Shown here in pieces: positions 54,015-55,057 of a stretch of DNA of 55,057 bases. The stretch is taken from contig JAUJOF010000012.1 in assembly GCA_030447785.1 (NCBI GenBank), positions 1 through 55,057 on the forward strand, written 5' to 3'. A program made the translations under genes and the position numbers. Source of the stretch: Solirubrobacteraceae bacterium. GTDB taxonomy: Bacteria > Actinomycetota > Thermoleophilia > Solirubrobacterales > Solirubrobacteraceae. Position 1 is the first letter of the stretch. Each line of letters opens with the position of its first letter. The notes under the pieces were generated by a model, which saw only the letters and a program-made list of their open reading frames with translations, made no database searches and was not told where the DNA came from.

Positions 54015-55057
54015 ATGCCGACGGGATCCCTTCCCGATGTGACCCGCCGTCCGGGGCGCCTGCTGCTGGCACTCGCCGCGGCAACGGCACTGCTGGGCGT
54101 CGCACCCGCCGCAAGCTCGGCGATCACGCGCGTTAGCGCGAACTATCCCCTGCAGACCCCGGATCGAAACCCGATCCGCGGCCGGGACGGGGTGGGGCTG
54201 GCCGTCAACCCCAACAACTCCAAGCACATCGTGGCCGTCTACCAGGACCTCACGACGCAGTTCTGCGAGGTTGCCACCTCGTTCAACGAGGGTCGTTCGT
54301 GGCGGCGCACCCGCCTGAAGGTCCCCGCCGGGTTCATCTCGCCGGGCTGCACGGTCGGCAACCACCTCTCCGGCCTGCTGAACGGCGGCATCGCCTTCGG
54401 CCGCGGGGACACGGTCTACGCCACCTTCGCGTCGGGCGACTTCAACACCCCCAACGAGCCCCGCGGTAAGTCCGTGCTCGTGGCCAAGTCGACCGACGGC
54501 GGGCGCACGTTCTCCACCCCGGACATCGCCCTGCGCGGCGGTCCCGCCCCGGACATCGGGCCCGACTACGTCCTGCCCCAGATCGCCGTGCGCCGAGGCG
54601 CGCAGGGGCGCGCCGACCGCGTCTACGTTTCCTCCGGCTCGAGGGAGCGAAACCCCGCCGGCCCCGGCAGACTGGAGAACGTCGTCACGGCGGTCTCCAG
54701 CGGCGGGACCGAGTGGTCAGGACCGCGCGTGGCCAACTCGAACGCCCAGAACGCCATCGAGTCGTCCCAGCCGGTGCTCGCCCCCGACGGCAGGCTGCAC
54801 GTCGCGTACCGCGTGCGCGGGCGGGGCGACACGCCCGGGCAGTTCGTCCCCGAGGGCGACATGGTCTCCGCAACATCGCGCGACGACGGGCAGACGTGGG
54901 AGCGCACGGTGACCGCCCGCGTCCGCGGCTACGTCTTCGAAGGGCCCGCTCCTGTGACGGGGCCGTTCAGCGGGTCGCGCAGCTTCACGGCCTCGACGTT
55001 CCCCGCCCTCGCCGCCGACCCGCGCTCGGGCGACCTCTACCTGGTCTACGGCAACGG
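54015..55057 (+). CDS. Secreted BNR/sialidase-like protein (3' truncated)
   Basis: An ATG at 54015 with AAGGAG upstream opens a frame without a stop to the window end, at least 347 residues. A signal peptide (LLLALAAATALLGVAPAASS) is followed by BNR-type repeats: KSTDGGRTFS, TSRDDGQTWE, and ATSFNEGRSWRRT. The body resembles the frameshifted gene upstream. It is likely a surface propeller protein. The window cuts it in the last repeat region. Confidence 0.85.
   Translation, partial: MPTGSLPDVTRRPGRLLLALAAATALLGVAPAASSAITRVSANYPLQTPDRNPIRGRDGVGLAVNPNNSKHIVAVYQDLTTQFCEVATSFNEGRSWRRTRLKVPAGFISPGCTVGNHLSGLLNGGIAFGRGDTVYATFASGDFNTPNEPRGKSVLVAKSTDGGRTFSTPDIALRGGPAPDIGPDYVLPQIAVRRGAQGRADRVYVSSGSRERNPAGPGRLENVVTAVSSGGTEWSGPRVANSNAQNAIESSQPVLAPDGRLHVAYRVRGRGDTPGQFVPEGDMVSATSRDDGQTWERTVTARVRGYVFEGPAPVTGPFSGSRSFTASTFPALAADPRSGDLYLVYGN

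Overview
The window is one stretch of very G+C-rich bacterial chromosome. Genes are tightly packed, GTG starts are common, and many genes overlap by 4 bp (ATGA, GTGA, TTGA). The gene content fits a Gram-positive-type actinobacterium: a DUF1385 and NAPRTase run, DUF2236, DUF62, a biparental-type HisKA_3 kinase, many secreted or C-terminally anchored proteins, and a CcmABCD set next to hemA-hemC-cobA/hemD. My best guess is class Thermoleophilia (Solirubrobacterales-like). That is inferred from composition and gene families, not from a marker search.

Layout. 0-2.1 kb: end of a SpoIID/LytB protein, a VapBC-type toxin-antitoxin pair and a MaoC hydratase. 2.1-2.47 kb: a gene-free stretch with two tandem 39-bp hairpin units and a dispersed hairpin repeat that recurs at 47.25 kb. 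2.5-11.9 kb: a 5'-3' exonuclease, a secreted GH2 glycosidase, YchF, PAP2, a diacylglycerol-kinase-like enzyme coupled to a phospholipase-D/cardiolipin-synthase-like enzyme, a PhoD-like phosphodiesterase, a small protein and methylmalonyl-CoA epimerase. 12-19.1 kb: a minus-strand run of M20 peptidase, DUF1385, NAPRTase (apparently starting at CTG), a histidine kinase made of two kinase units in tandem, and a short FtsH. 19.1-21.6 kb: a chromate transporter and RarA.

21.6-27.0 kb is the accessory island. Its G+C and codon use look lower by eye. It holds a divergent pair: a STAND/NACHT-like NTPase and a 621-residue protein combining a coiled coil, a PD-(D/E)XK nuclease and an EF-Tu-domain-2-like barrel. 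A decayed 0.7-kb stretch follows. This pair is the best candidate for an undescribed system, probably anti-phage or anti-plasmid.

27-41.2 kb: an ALDH-fold protein without the catalytic Cys, DUF2236, a siroheme dehydrogenase with a Cys-rich N-terminus, MoaC, two secreted phosphatase/esterase-like proteins and Mog. Then comes a continuous ccmABCD-hemA-hemC-cobA/hemD operon for haem synthesis and cytochrome c maturation, a tiny acidic protein, DUF62 and BirA. 41.2-50.3 kb: an SF2 helicase with a long acidic insertion, a run of redoxin, GNAT, GalT-like, AEC transporter and Dtd, an unknown 206-residue protein, a nitroreductase and a family-5 solute-binding lipoprotein. 50.3-55 kb: an inverted repeat, tRNA-Arg(CCU), and a surface-protein cluster (DM13, two sialidase/BNR-type proteins, an IPT-like anchored protein). 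The last BNR gene runs off the window.

At least four genes (ftsH, rarA, the NTPase, one sialidase-like gene) are broken by single-base indels, and a fifth (the helicase 5' end) may be. Two of the four lie in homopolymers and one in a CC pair. Sequencing or assembly error is the simplest explanation, so these genes are probably intact in the organism.
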